Shown: piece by piece, positions 51,068 through 59,670 of the stretch | How the letters are laid out: each line of letters opens with the position of its first letter | Position numbering within the stretch: the first letter of the stretch is position 1 | NCBI RefSeq assembly: GCF_001442625.1 | Contig: NZ_LMZQ01000002.1 | Location: forward strand, 240,431 to 304,430 | Direction: 5' to 3' | Source of the DNA: Pedobacter ginsenosidimutans | Lineage (GTDB): Bacteria > Bacteroidota > Bacteroidia > Sphingobacteriales > Sphingobacteriaceae | DNA: 64,000 nucleotides | The notes under the pieces: model-generated | Database searches by the model: none | What the model was told of the DNA's origin: nothing | What the model saw: the letters and a program-made list of their open reading frames with translations, nothing else | Program-made: the position numbers and the translations under genes

Positions 51068-52201
51068 ATGATCCTTATAGTTGATGACAGGCCCGAAAAC
51101 CTGATCTCGTTACAGAAAGTATTACAGGCACACAGTTTTGAGGTTGATACCGCATCGTCTGGCGAAGAAGCGCTGAAAAAAGTTTTAAAAAACAACTATG
51201 TCCTGATTATTCTCGATGTACAAATGCCAGATATGGATGGCTTCGAGGTAGCCGAAACCATTTCTGGTTTTAGTAAGGCAAAAGATACTGCCATTATATT
51301 TCTTTCGGCCGTAAATACAGAGCTAAAATTTATTACCAAAGGGTACCTGAGCGGTGGACTGGATTACATTACCAAACCGGTTGATATTAATGTGCTGCTC
51401 CTTAAAATAAAAACGTTTTATCGCATTTACGAGCAGAATAGAAAACTAAACGAGGTGCAGGAAAAATTGCTTGAAGAAATCGAATTCCGAAAACAGGCTG
51501 AACATAAAAAAGACGAATTTATAAGCATTGCCAGTCATGAGCTAAAAACACCTTTAACCAGTGTAAAAGGGTATATTCAGTTGTTGCAGCGCAGCCTCAA
51601 CAGGGATGATAAAACCATGGCCCAGAACCATCTCGAAAAAGCGAGTACCCAGCTCGAAAAACTAAACGAATTAATTGTTGATCTGCTCGATATCTCAAAA
51701 ATTGAAAGTGGAAAGATGAAGTTTAATATGAAAAGTTTTTGTGCTGATAACATGGTAAACAATGCTATCGAGATGTTGCAGCAATCTAATCCCGATTTTA
51801 AAATCAGCAAACTGGGCAAAACAGACGAAATGATATTTGGTGATGAAATGCGCTTGGAACAAGTGGTGATCAATTTTATTACGAATGCCATTAAATATGC
51901 CCCAGGTACCAATCAGGTTAATGTAACCACGAATATTAAAGATGAAAAACTTTATCTGGCCGTAAAAGATTTTGGTATTGGTATTTCAAAAGAGCAGCAG
52001 CACAAAATTTTTGATAAATTTTATCGGGTAGAAGATAACAGTAACAGGTTTAATGGCCTTGGAATAGGCTTGTATATCTGTTCGGAAATTATTAACCGCC
52101 ACGGCGGCACAATTGGGGTAAACAGTGTGCCGGACGAGGGTTCTGAATTTTATTTTATCATCCCCACCACAGAAGAAGAAATCCTTAAAAACCAGATCTA
52201 A
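51068..52201 (+). CDS. Response regulator-histidine kinase hybrid (REC-HisKA-HATPase)
   Basis: A 377-residue cytoplasmic protein. The receiver domain (1-120) has phosphoacceptor Asp50 in IILDVQMPDMDGF. A coiled linker leads to HisKA with His157 in ASHELKTPLTS and the ATPase domain (about 255-370, NFITNAIKYAPG, DFGIGISKEQQ, GLGIGLYIC). It would convert phosphorylation of an upstream receiver into kinase output. First gene of the 51.1-58.0 kb signalling module. Confidence 0.94.
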   Translation: MILIVDDRPENLISLQKVLQAHSFEVDTASSGEEALKKVLKNNYVLIILDVQMPDMDGFEVAETISGFSKAKDTAIIFLSAVNTELKFITKGYLSGGLDYITKPVDINVLLLKIKTFYRIYEQNRKLNEVQEKLLEEIEFRKQAEHKKDEFISIASHELKTPLTSVKGYIQLLQRSLNRDDKTMAQNHLEKASTQLEKLNELIVDLLDISKIESGKMKFNMKSFCADNMVNNAIEMLQQSNPDFKISKLGKTDEMIFGDEMRLEQVVINFITNAIKYAPGTNQVNVTTNIKDEKLYLAVKDFGIGISKEQQHKIFDKFYRVEDNSNRFNGLGIGLYICSEIINRHGGTIGVNSVPDEGSEFYFIIPTTEEEILKNQI

Positions 52202-52219
52202 TTATCCTTAATCCATATA

Positions 52220-55200
52220 ATGAAAACAACTCTTAAAAATAATTTACGTTTGGGCCTTGGCCTGTCGCTAATTATTCTATTTATAAGTTCACTTGCCTCT
52301 TATGTAAGTATCAATAACCTGATTAAAAGTACCGAACTGGTTAAACATAGCGATGAAGTTATCTTAACTACTGAAGGTGTAATTTCTACCTTAAAAGATG
52401 CCGAAACGGGACAACGTGGCTACCTTTTAACGGGGAATAAAATATTTCTGCAGCCTTACTACGGGTCTACAGATACTGCAATGGCGGCTTTAAATAGGAT
52501 TGAGGCCCAAACAAAGGATAATGTGGTTCAACAAAAAAATGTTGCAGAATTAAAAAACATCATGGCCCGCAGGCTCAATATCATTACCTCAACAATCGAA
52601 ATTAAATCGTTGGGTGGGCAGATCGATCCAACGGTACTATTAGAAGGCAAAACCTATATGGATCAGGCCCGTAATGTAGTTAACCGCATGGTAAAAGAAG
52701 AGCGCAGATTACTCGAAAGCCGTACTGTAGAGCTAAACAAACTTACGGCTTATACGCCAATCCTGATTTTAATTGCAGCTATTCTGGCTATACTCATCAC
52801 GCTGTTTTTCTACAGAAAAGTATCAATCGACTTCGATGAACGTGTTAAACTTCAGCAAGAAATTGAAGATAAAAAATACGAGATGGAGAAACGTATTGTA
52901 GCCATTAAGGAAATTGCCTATCAAATTTCTAGCGGTAATTATGGCGTAAAACTCGATAGCCAAACCCAGGATGATATTGGCGAACTTGCTGATTCGTTGA
53001 ATACAATGTCATCATCATTGAAAAAATCTTTCGATACATTAGAAGAGAACGAATGGTTGCAAACTGGTGTAGCTAACTTAAATGTAAAAATGGTTGGCGA
53101 AAAAGATGTTTTCCATTTAGCAGAAGATATTATTGAGTTTTTGGCCAATTATACCAAAAGCCAGATTGGTGCCCTTTATTTATTTAAAGACGATGGATAC
53201 CTGCATTTAAAAGGGCAATATGCTTTGCAAGGACAAAATCTAACCCAAACCATAGAACTTGGCCAAGGTTTAATCGGTCAGGCGGTTAAAACAGGTAGGC
53301 CTATATTACTTGATGATGTTCCACAGAACGAATTAACCATTACACACGCTACCGGAAATATTAGACCAGCACAGTTAATTGTACTCCCAATTATTAGAAA
53401 TGAAATTTCAATAGGCGGTTTAGAATTAGGCACTATCGGTAAATACAGCGACCTGCAGTTACACTTTTTAAACTTGGTTTTATCTGATGTGGGTACCGCA
53501 TTGTTGGGCGCACAGAACAGACAAAAGCTTCAGCAGTTATTAGAAGAAACGCAGGCACAATCAGAAGAGTTGCAGGTTCAGCACAATGAGTTAGAAGGCT
53601 TAAATGCGGAGTTAGAAGCACAGGCACAGAAACTTCAGGCCAGTGAAGAAGAATTACGTGTACAGCAAGAAGAATTGTTGCAAAGCAACCAGGAGCTGGA
53701 AGAAAGAAGCAGTTTGTTAGAAGAAAAAAATGAACTGATTGAAGAGCGCAATATAGAAATTCAGCAAAAAGCAGAAGCTTTAGAACTGAGTACGAGGTAC
53801 AAATCAGAATTTTTGGCCAATATGTCGCACGAGTTAAGAACACCACTTAATTCGATATTGTTATTATCAAGATTAATGGCCGAAAATGAGGCTATGGACC
53901 GCGAGCATCAGGAATATGCAGAGGTTATCCAAAGTTCTGGTCAGGGTCTTTTAAGTTTAATAGATGAAATTTTAGATCTTTCTAAAATTGAAGCAGGCAA
54001 AATGGAGCTCGATAGAACAAATATTAAGGTTGATGAGATCATCTTTAATATGCGTTCGTTGTTTAATCCTTTGGCTAAAGATAAGAACCTAAATTTTGTT
54101 ATCGAAAAATCGGCAGAAGTTCCTGAGTTTTTCCATACCGATAAAATGCGCTTAGAGCAGATTATTAAAAACCTGTTATCAAACGCAATTAAATTTACTA
54201 GCGTAGGTGCGGTAACCCTAAATATTAATAAGAATGAAAAGTTAGGCGCGCTGGTATTTAAAGTTACCGATACGGGCGTAGGTATTGCACCCGAAAAGCA
54301 AGGCATGGTATTCGAAGCCTTTCAACAGGCCGATGGCTCTACTCGTCGCAAATTTGGTGGCACAGGCCTTGGACTTTCAATTAGTAGAGAGCTGGCCAAA
54401 CTATTGGGTGGGTATATTGATTTAAAGAGCACAGAGGGTGAAGGAAGTATTTTTACACTTACCTTACCCATTGATAAAAATAAAGGTTTTGATGGCGCTG
54501 TACCTCAGGTAGAGAAACCTGTAATCGCCTTAGAGACTCCGGTAAAAAAAGTGAGCCACTTAACGGTCGAGAATATTCCGCAAGAGGTTGAAGATGACCG
54601 GGATAATATTCAGCCTGATGATAAGGTAATTTTAATTGTTGAAGACGATACCCCTTTTGCCAAAACACTTTTAGATTTTACCCGAAAAAGAAATTATAAA
54701 GGTTTGGTTGCCGTTCGTGGCGATGCAGGTATTGAAATGGCGAAAACCTTTAAGCCTCTTGCCATTTTACTCGATATCCAATTGCCTGTTAAAGATGGTT
54801 GGCAGGTAATGGAAGAGCTGAAATCGGATCCTTCAACACGTCCAATTCCAGTACACATCATGTCTTCTTTACAGGTTAAGAAAGAAAGTTTGTTAAAGGG
54901 CGCGGTAGATTTTATAAATAAACCTTTTGCCTTTGAGCACATGCAGGAAATATTCTCAAAACTAGAGCATGCGTTAAGCCGTCACCCTAAAAAGGTACTT
55001 ATTGTAGAAGAAAATGAACAACATGCCAAGGCATTAAGTTATTTTTTAAGCAATTTTAATATCCAGACAGAAATTGTTAACCAGGTAAACGAAAGTGTTT
55101 CTGCGCTGCATAAGCCGGAGGTTAACTGCGTGATTTTGGATATGGGTATTCCTGATAAACATGCTTACGAAACCCTCGAAGTGGTAAAGAAAACACCTGG

Positions 55201-55804
55201 TTTAGAGAATTTACCGATCATCATTTTCACCGGTAAAAACCTTTCAAAGGGAGAAGAAAACCGCATCAAGCAATATGCTGATTCCATCGTTGTAAAAACG
55301 GCGCATTCTTATCAACGTATTTTGGACGAAGCAGGCCTGTTCCTTCATCTGGTAGAAGAAAAAAGCAAGGAGAAAAGCAAAACACCTAAAAAGTTTTCCG
55401 AATTACAGGATGTATTAGTCGGTAAAACGGTTCTGGTAGCGGATGATGATGTACGTAATATCTTTTCCTTAACGAAAATGTTAGAGCAGCACCAGATGAA
55501 AGTGGTAGCAGCTACTGATGGTAAGGAAGCCCTCAAGCTATTAAATGAAAACCCTGAAATTGATGTTGTTTTAATGGATATGATGATGCCAGAATTAGAT
55601 GGTTACGAAACTACAACAGCTATCAGACAGGATATCAAATATAGGAACCTGCCTATTTTGGCCGTTACGGCAAAAGCCATGATGGGCGATCGCGAAAAGT
55701 GTATTGCTGCAGGCGCATCTGATTATATCAGCAAACCGGTAGATATGGATCAGCTGATATCGTTATTAAGGGTTTGGTTATACGAAAATCATCATAAATC
55801 ATAA
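52220..55804 (+). CDS. Hybrid sensor kinase CHASE3-HAMP-GAF-HisKA-HATPase-REC-REC-REC
   Basis: A 1194-residue protein. Domains in order: transmembrane helix (about 12-30), CHASE3 sensor with the DAETGQRGYLLTG signature, second transmembrane helix (about 176-194), HAMP, GAF (about 290-430), a Gln/Glu-rich coiled coil (432-530), HisKA with His537 in MSHELRTPLNS, ATPase, then three receivers with Asp852, Asp974 and Asp1120. The second receiver (ILDMGIPD) lies in a more degenerate context. The three outputs suggest branching or phosphate storage. Same direction and 18 bases after the previous gene. Confidence 0.95.
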   Translation: MKTTLKNNLRLGLGLSLIILFISSLASYVSINNLIKSTELVKHSDEVILTTEGVISTLKDAETGQRGYLLTGNKIFLQPYYGSTDTAMAALNRIEAQTKDNVVQQKNVAELKNIMARRLNIITSTIEIKSLGGQIDPTVLLEGKTYMDQARNVVNRMVKEERRLLESRTVELNKLTAYTPILILIAAILAILITLFFYRKVSIDFDERVKLQQEIEDKKYEMEKRIVAIKEIAYQISSGNYGVKLDSQTQDDIGELADSLNTMSSSLKKSFDTLEENEWLQTGVANLNVKMVGEKDVFHLAEDIIEFLANYTKSQIGALYLFKDDGYLHLKGQYALQGQNLTQTIELGQGLIGQAVKTGRPILLDDVPQNELTITHATGNIRPAQLIVLPIIRNEISIGGLELGTIGKYSDLQLHFLNLVLSDVGTALLGAQNRQKLQQLLEETQAQSEELQVQHNELEGLNAELEAQAQKLQASEEELRVQQEELLQSNQELEERSSLLEEKNELIEERNIEIQQKAEALELSTRYKSEFLANMSHELRTPLNSILLLSRLMAENEAMDREHQEYAEVIQSSGQGLLSLIDEILDLSKIEAGKMELDRTNIKVDEIIFNMRSLFNPLAKDKNLNFVIEKSAEVPEFFHTDKMRLEQIIKNLLSNAIKFTSVGAVTLNINKNEKLGALVFKVTDTGVGIAPEKQGMVFEAFQQADGSTRRKFGGTGLGLSISRELAKLLGGYIDLKSTEGEGSIFTLTLPIDKNKGFDGAVPQVEKPVIALETPVKKVSHLTVENIPQEVEDDRDNIQPDDKVILIVEDDTPFAKTLLDFTRKRNYKGLVAVRGDAGIEMAKTFKPLAILLDIQLPVKDGWQVMEELKSDPSTRPIPVHIMSSLQVKKESLLKGAVDFINKPFAFEHMQEIFSKLEHALSRHPKKVLIVEENEQHAKALSYFLSNFNIQTEIVNQVNESVSALHKPEVNCVILDMGIPDKHAYETLEVVKKTPGLENLPIIIFTGKNLSKGEENRIKQYADSIVVKTAHSYQRILDEAGLFLHLVEEKSKEKSKTPKKFSELQDVLVGKTVLVADDDVRNIFSLTKMLEQHQMKVVAATDGKEALKLLNENPEIDVVLMDMMMPELDGYETTTAIRQDIKYRNLPILAVTAKAMMGDREKCIAAGASDYISKPVDMDQLISLLRVWLYENHHKS

Positions 55805-55820
55805 ACCATTTTTTATTTTT

Positions 55821-56192
55821 ATGCCTCAAAAATTAATTCTCATAATTGATGATGATAACCGAAACATTTTTGCTTTAAAAGCTGTTTTAAAGGCCAAAGG
55901 TTTCGATTGTTTATCTGCTATAAGTGCCCAGGAGGGTTTTTCTATTATGGAGAAACACGACAATGTTGCCATCGTTTTAATGGATATGATGATGCCGGAT
56001 ATGGATGGCTATCAGGCTATTGCAGCCATGAAAAAATCAGCTAAAATGCAGAATATACCTGTACTAGCGGTAACTGCCCAGGCCATGGTTGGCGATAAGG
56101 AACGTTGCTTAAGCGCAGGCGCATCAGGCTATGTTTCAAAACCGATAAATGTTGACGAGTTATTAATGCAAATCGAAAATTTTACAAAATAA
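55821..56192 (+). CDS. Single-domain response regulator
   Basis: A 123-residue receiver with Asp55 in VLMDMMMPDMDGY, acidic pair DD near 10, switch Thr in VTAQAM and Lys in VSKPIN. It closely resembles the third receiver of the preceding kinase (LMDMMMPELDGY), suggesting duplication. It probably carries the phosphoryl signal onward within the module. Confidence 0.94.
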   Translation: MPQKLILIIDDDNRNIFALKAVLKAKGFDCLSAISAQEGFSIMEKHDNVAIVLMDMMMPDMDGYQAIAAMKKSAKMQNIPVLAVTAQAMVGDKERCLSAGASGYVSKPINVDELLMQIENFTK

Positions 56193-56195
56193 CAG

Positions 56196-57014
56196 GTGAT
56201 AAGTGATGCGATAGATAACGAACAGGTAGAAATCCTGTTGAATGATGTTTTGGAAAGCCATGGATATGATTTTCTGGAATATTCTCATGCATCAATAAAA
56301 AGAAGAATTATACGTCTTTACGGACTGGATAATTTTGTAAGTTTCGCCGAATTTCGTTACACGGTTAAAACAGATAAGCAATATTTTAAGCGTTTTTTAG
56401 AGGAAATTACGGTTAATGTTACCGAAATGTTCCGCGATCCTTCTTTTTATAAATCTTTGCGGAACGATGTCCTCCCTGTGTTGGGTACCTATCCGTTTAT
56501 CCGTATTTGGGTGGCAGGTTGTTCTACCGGGGAAGAGGCTTATTCGCTTGCCATTGTTTTAAAAGAACTTAATCTGCTTAATAAATCGCTTATTTATGCC
56601 ACCGATATTAATCCATCGGTTTTAGATAAAGCAAAAAAAGGAATGTTTCCCTTAAATTATTTAAAGCAGTATTCCGAAAATTACCTGCAATCGGGTGGTT
56701 TAAAAGATTTTTCTACTTATTACACGGCGAATTACTCTTTGGCAAAATTTGATGAAAGCTTAAATAGTAAGATGATCTTTTCTACGCATAATTTGGTTTC
56801 CGATCATTCCTTTAATGAGTTTCAGCTAATTTTATGTAGAAATGTATTAATTTATTTCGATAAAGACTTGCAGCATAAAGTATTTAACCTATTTGATGGT
56901 AGCATCGAGAAATTAGGGTACCTTGCTTTAGGAAGTAAAGAAAGTTTGGAATTTTGGCCAAAAGCCAAAGAATACAAAAGGGTTAAAATGGAAAAAATAT
57001 GGCGGAAACTGTAG
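56196..57014 (+). CDS. cheR: CheR-type protein methyltransferase
   Basis: A 272-residue SAM-dependent enzyme that methylates glutamates on receptors. The start is GTG 56196, three bases after the previous stop; no in-frame ATG is near. It has the helical N-domain, RIWVAGCSTGEEAYSLAIVL as the SAM-binding motif and ILCRNVLIYFDK. No chemoreceptor gene is nearby, so the methylated partner may be the coiled-coil part of the hybrid kinase or a distant protein. The end overlaps cheB by 16 bases. Confidence 0.93.
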   Translation: MISDAIDNEQVEILLNDVLESHGYDFLEYSHASIKRRIIRLYGLDNFVSFAEFRYTVKTDKQYFKRFLEEITVNVTEMFRDPSFYKSLRNDVLPVLGTYPFIRIWVAGCSTGEEAYSLAIVLKELNLLNKSLIYATDINPSVLDKAKKGMFPLNYLKQYSENYLQSGGLKDFSTYYTANYSLAKFDESLNSKMIFSTHNLVSDHSFNEFQLILCRNVLIYFDKDLQHKVFNLFDGSIEKLGYLALGSKESLEFWPKAKEYKRVKMEKIWRKL

Positions 57015-57583
57015 ATTCTACGCCTTGTGGTGCATTAATTATTGGCGGTTCGGCCGGTAGTTTAGATGTGTTGCTCGAAATTTTTCCTGCCCTAAGGAAC
57101 GATATTGGTTTTCCTATTGTATTAGTGATCCACCGTAAGGCAAGTAACGAATCTCTTTTAACCGATTTGCTAAAATCGCGTACTACACTGGAGGTTAGTG
57201 AAGCAGAAGAAAAAGAGTTTTTAAGCCCGGGCAAAGTTTTCATCGCCCCTGCAGATTATCACATGCTGATAGAAGAAGACCAAAGCATATCTTTAGATTA
57301 TTCGGAAAAAGTAAATTATTCCCGGCCATCAATTGATGTTACCTTTCAGTCAGCAGCTGAGGTTTTTAGAGAAAAACTAGTCTGTATTTTACTTTCAGGA
57401 TCTAATGCAGATGGAGTAGAAGGGTTAAAAAGCGCAAACAATTTTAGAGGTAGGGTGGTTATACAGAATCCAAATACGGCCATAATGCCGTATATGCCAC
57501 AACAGGCGGTTCTGAATGTTGAGCCGCATTTGATATTGGATAGCCACGATATGGCTGATTATATAAATAAGTTAAATGATTAA
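56999..57583 (+). CDS. cheB: CheB-type methylesterase lacking a receiver domain
   Basis: A 194-residue catalytic domain only. The triad is visible: Ser18 in GGSAGS, His45 in LVIHRKAS and Asp138 in SGSNADGVEG. Classical CheB carries an N-terminal receiver, which is absent here; regulation would have to come from a separate receiver such as the next gene. It removes methyl groups or deamidates glutamines on a receptor-like partner. Confidence 0.92.
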   Translation: MAETVDSTPCGALIIGGSAGSLDVLLEIFPALRNDIGFPIVLVIHRKASNESLLTDLLKSRTTLEVSEAEEKEFLSPGKVFIAPADYHMLIEEDQSISLDYSEKVNYSRPSIDVTFQSAAEVFREKLVCILLSGSNADGVEGLKSANNFRGRVVIQNPNTAIMPYMPQQAVLNVEPHLILDSHDMADYINKLND

Positions 57584-57602
57584 TTGCTTTTCGGAGGTTA
57601 AT

Positions 57603-57968
57603 ATGGTAGTTACAAAAAAAGTATTTGTTTTTGATGATAATAGGGATATCCTTGATCTCTGTACATTTATTTTGGAAGATGCCGGGTATGAGATAAAAAC
57701 ATCCGAAAATGCCAATAACATAGAAGAACAGGTTGCAGCATATATGCCTGATTTGATTTTTATGGATAATTGGTTGCCCGATCTGGGAGGCATACAGGCT
57801 ACTAAGGCATTAAAAAACCACCCTGATTTAAAACATATTCCAGTAATTTATTTTTCGGCCAATAATGATATATCTTCATTAGCCGATGAAGCTGGTGCCG
57901 ATAGTTACCTATCGAAACCGTTTGATATTGCTGCACTCGAAGAAATTGTGAAAAAACATTTGAGTTAG
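57603..57968 (+). CDS. Single-domain response regulator
   Basis: A 121-residue receiver with Asp55 in FMDNWLPDLGG. I choose ATG 57603 because GGAGG at 57593-57597 is a rare good Shine-Dalgarno at the right distance; a further ATG at 57576 overlaps cheB but has no such site. Lys in LSKPFDI and Ser in YFSANND complete the switch. Last gene of the signalling module. Confidence 0.9.
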   Translation: MVVTKKVFVFDDNRDILDLCTFILEDAGYEIKTSENANNIEEQVAAYMPDLIFMDNWLPDLGGIQATKALKNHPDLKHIPVIYFSANNDISSLADEAGADSYLSKPFDIAALEEIVKKHLS

Positions 57969-58106
57969 CGCCGAAGACTCACGAAGTTTCAAATGGCTGG
58001 TGTGCAGGAAAAACTTCGTAAGTCTAGTATGAGCCCTGTTAAACTTCCGAAGTTTTTTAGGGCTCGAAATGATGACTTTTTTTAATTCTTGGGAATACCC
58101 TATCTG

Positions 58107-59063
58107 TTATTCCTTACCCCAAATCCTTGTATTCAGATCCAGCTCCTTAACAATATCATACATAAACTTTATGGTGGAGATATCTTCATTTACCGTTTCC
58201 GGACTTAGCAATGATTTAAAAACAGGTGCTTCGAAATAGTTCCGGTTCAGCGGGAAAGCGATATACATCCTCGATTCGATAAAGGATAAACTGATGTTAT
58301 ATTTTGTTTGATGGTTGAGGTTTAATATCCGCTCCATCATGGCAGGTGTAAGGATGTATCTGGATTCGACCTGATCGGAGCCATAAGTCACAAAAGTCTT
58401 ATCAAAGTCTACATTTTCCAGTTGAATAACATCGTTACTACCAAAAGAAAACAGATTTTTTGAAAACCATGCGCCAAAAGCTGCTCCGAAATCTTTTGGC
58501 CTGACAATGGTTACACCATTAAATTTCTTGTTAAAATCGGCAGCAAAGATAATTCCTCTAAAGATGTCGTGCCACTCTGTTCGGGTTCCGTCTTTTGTTT
58601 GGGTTACTGTTTTATATTCAGCATGTACCTCAGCAAAGTAAAACCTGGTTTTATCAGCACATCCAGTTACCAGATCCTCTGTTTTATAGCGATCGGGCTC
58701 ATTGCTAAACAACTGTGTGTACATAAACTCCGATGCTTCAATTCCCTGGTAGGGATTAATTGATAAGCTTTCGTCTAAAAATTTAAGGGCAGCACCAATT
58801 ACATTGGTTTTGTAGGCATTTTGGTAAGCTGTTAAAGAATCGTTGATCTTAAATAGCAAAACACCGCCGTAAATAAGAGGTATTAAGCCACCAATTACAC
58901 CAGGAATAGGAAAGCCTAGGACAAAACCCAGAATACAGAGTAGAATACCCGCAGCGATAAAAATATAACCTTTGGTTTGGGTACCGGCAATTCTTTTACG
59001 CTCTACCTCCATTGTAGCCAAAACTTGCTGTAAGGCTACATTACTTGCAATATCGAACGACAT
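58107..59063 (-). CDS. DUF3137 membrane protein
   Basis: A 318-residue protein with two adjacent transmembrane helices (about 32-70), then a soluble domain containing AEVHAEYKTVTQTKDGTRTE and GIIFAADFNKKF. The pattern fits DUF3137, of unknown function. Its start overlaps the LemA stop by one base, a pairing seen widely in bacteria. Confidence 0.88.
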   Translation of the reverse strand: MSFDIASNVALQQVLATMEVERKRIAGTQTKGYIFIAAGILLCILGFVLGFPIPGVIGGLIPLIYGGVLLFKINDSLTAYQNAYKTNVIGAALKFLDESLSINPYQGIEASEFMYTQLFSNEPDRYKTEDLVTGCADKTRFYFAEVHAEYKTVTQTKDGTRTEWHDIFRGIIFAADFNKKFNGVTIVRPKDFGAAFGAWFSKNLFSFGSNDVIQLENVDFDKTFVTYGSDQVESRYILTPAMMERILNLNHQTKYNISLSFIESRMYIAFPLNRNYFEAPVFKSLLSPETVNEDISTIKFMYDIVKELDLNTRIWGKE

Positions 59064-59620
59064 TAATTATTGAAAAGTTCTTTAGCGCTAATGTTTTTAC
59101 GTTCCTCGGCTGCGGTTTCTAAAACGGCAATAGGCTGGAAGTTTAACATTCCGGCAAATAAACTTCCCGGAAACATCATAATCGAATTGTTATAATCGGT
59201 TACCGAAGCATTATAGGTTCTTCTGGCAGCGGCAATCTGTTCTTCGCTTTCGGTCCAGGTGGTTTGCAGGTTAATAAAGTTGGTATTGGCTTTTAAATCA
59301 GGGTAATTTTCGATGTTAACCATTAAACCTTTCACACTGCTGCTCAATTGTGCATCTAAATCTGCTTTTTCTGCATTGCTGATGTCAGGGGAGCCTGCTT
59401 TGGATCTCAGTTCAACTATTTTGGTCAAGGTTCCCTGCTCGTAAGTAGTATACTGTTTTACCACTTCAACAAGATTTGGAATAAGATCGAACCGTTTTTT
59501 TAACATTACATCAATGGCCGAGAAGGCATTGGTTACCTGGTTTTTCTTCCCGATAAGCGAGTTGTAAAAGAAAATCCCGATAAGGAATATAAATCCGATA
59601 ATAACGAGGGCAATAATCAT
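59063..59620 (-). CDS. lemA: LemA-family protein
   Basis: A 185-residue protein with one N-terminal transmembrane helix (3-22) and the LemA coiled-coil core: FNSLIGKKNQVTNAFSAIDV-type start, KRFDLIPNLVEVVKQY, and ARRTYNASVTDYNN. Family members scaffold membrane proteases or partners such as DUF3137. It is co-translated with the DUF3137 gene. Confidence 0.93.
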   Translation of the reverse strand: MIIALVIIGFIFLIGIFFYNSLIGKKNQVTNAFSAIDVMLKKRFDLIPNLVEVVKQYTTYEQGTLTKIVELRSKAGSPDISNAEKADLDAQLSSSVKGLMVNIENYPDLKANTNFINLQTTWTESEEQIAAARRTYNASVTDYNNSIMMFPGSLFAGMLNFQPIAVLETAAEERKNISAKELFNN

Positions 59621-59670
59621 AATTTTAGTTTAAGGTTTAGAGAATAAAGATAAGAAAAGGTTACAAAATG

